A stretch of DNA of 13,483 bases from Patescibacteria group bacterium (GTDB lineage: Bacteria; Patescibacteriota; Minisyncoccia; Minisyncoccales; Minisyncoccaceae), in the NCBI GenBank assembly GCA_012798645.1, contig JAAZMU010000080.1, forward strand, positions 1 to 13,483, written 5' to 3'. The translations under genes and the position numbers were made by a program. Every line of letters starts with the position of its first letter. Within the stretch, counting starts at the first letter, position 1. This document shows, piece by piece, positions 13,015-13,483 of the stretch. The notes beneath the pieces were generated by a model that did no database searches, was not told where the DNA came from, and saw only the letters and a list, made by a program, of their open reading frames with translations.

Positions 13015-13483
13015 CTACTCTTTTCTTTGGAAAAAAACAACCCTTTCAAGTACTTTGTCCCAATTGATCACATTGAAAAAGGCTTCTACAAACTTTTTCC
13101 TCTCATTTTTATAATCAACATAATAGGCATGCTCCCATAAATCCAAAACTAAAAGAATATTATAATCAGGATATATAAGCATATTATGTTTTTCTATTTG
13201 CATTAATAAAAGCCTGTCAATTGCCTTTTCGTAAACTAATGCTACCCATCCAGAACCTTCAACAGATAACGCTAAATCAAGAAACTCTTCTTTAAACTTT
13301 TCAAAACTATTAAACTCTTTTTCAATAATTTCAATTATTTTGTCAGAGATTATTTGTTTTTGAGGAGAAATCATATTTTCCCAAAAAAGAGAGTGTAATT
13401 TATGTCCCCCTATATTAAAAGACAACTTCTTAGGATCTTTTATCTCATTCTCTCCTAAAATCTTATTCGCGTTATTAACATAA
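13015..13483 (-). CDS. Fe/Mn superoxide dismutase, 5' end outside the window
   Basis: Superoxide dismutase converts superoxide to oxygen and hydrogen peroxide. The frame is open to the right edge; 155 codons are visible, starting YVNNANKILGE, which matches the sequence just after the first metal-ligand His of the family. A TTG at 13425 is in frame, but a start there would remove the conserved N-terminal helices, so I extend the gene to the edge. Visible ligands (numbered from the first visible codon) are His30 (GGHKLHSLFW), Asp114 and His118 (DLWEHAYY). Gly26 sits where Fe-type enzymes have Gln, and His99 (QIEKHN) aligns with the second-sphere Gln of Mn-type enzymes. His there is found in archaeal and cambialistic members, so metal choice is uncertain. 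No signal peptide can be judged. It lies directly upstream of the DUF3298 gene. Confidence 0.95.
   Translation of the reverse strand, partial: YVNNANKILGENEIKDPKKLSFNIGGHKLHSLFWENMISPQKQIISDKIIEIIEKEFNSFEKFKEEFLDLALSVEGSGWVALVYEKAIDRLLLMQIEKHNMLIYPDYNILLVLDLWEHAYYVDYKNERKKFVEAFFNVINWDKVLERVVFFQRKE

Noticed and set aside
13423..13425. TTG as the start of the superoxide dismutase
   Set aside because: The frame continues upstream with conserved family sequence (YVNNANKILGE), so the gene is cut by the window edge.
1..13483. tRNA or rRNA genes, CRISPR array, insertion sequence or attachment sites
   Set aside because: No cloverleaf-like, spaced-repeat or transposase sequence was seen; all gaps are under 150 bp and accounted for.

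Overview
The window is strongly A+T-rich and densely packed, with short gaps, many start/stop overlaps and hardly any recognisable Shine-Dalgarno sequence. UGA is used as a stop (uvrA and the gene at 8452), so the code is the standard bacterial one. The mix of a compact UvrBAC set, DUF5671, SIMPL, baseplate-J-like, DUF5320 and DUF134 proteins, plus several envelope proteins of unknown function, suggests a Patescibacteria/CPR bacterium (Parcubacteria-like). This assignment is inference; the window holds no rRNA or marker gene that fixes it.

Layout. (1) 1-218, minus: the start of a membrane protein that runs off the left edge. (2) 231-5912, minus: the complete nucleotide-excision-repair excinuclease as one overlapping operon, uvrB-uvrA-uvrC. 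UvrB is full length. UvrA lacks about 110 residues, exactly where the insertion domain of other UvrAs lies. UvrC lacks the C-terminal helix-hairpin-helix region. (3) 5969-8416, minus: three envelope genes upstream of uvrB: a DUF5671 membrane protein with a pilin-like tail, a membrane-anchored acidic protein with GPY repeats, and a SIMPL-domain protein. (4) 8452-9045, minus: an exported protein with a short baseplate-J-like segment and what looks like a single turn of a beta-helix. (5) 9110-9757, plus: a hemolysin III/PAQR-type seven-helix membrane protein, the only plus-strand gene. It overlaps tail-to-tail with an SDR gene.

(6) 9727-12049, minus: a five-gene operon behind a near-consensus promoter (TTGACA-17 bp-TATACT). 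It encodes a DUF5320 protein, a CPAC-motif membrane protein, a helical protein of unknown function, the DUF134 DNA-binding protein and an NAD(H)-type SDR. Its leader of about 95 nt carries a TGAAT-N4-ATTCA palindrome just after the predicted transcription start. This is the best candidate here for an undescribed system, probably redox- or metal-related. (7) 12186-13483, minus: a membrane-anchored DUF4163/DUF3298 (RsiV/PdaC-like) protein, preceded by an Fe/Mn superoxide dismutase whose N-terminus lies beyond the right edge.

Five predicted promoters place the -10 box only 5-10 nt before the start codon. That points to leaderless or nearly leaderless transcripts as the default here, and the long leader of the DUF5320 operon stands out against it. 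No tRNA, rRNA, CRISPR array, insertion sequence or gene-free stretch over 300 bases was found.
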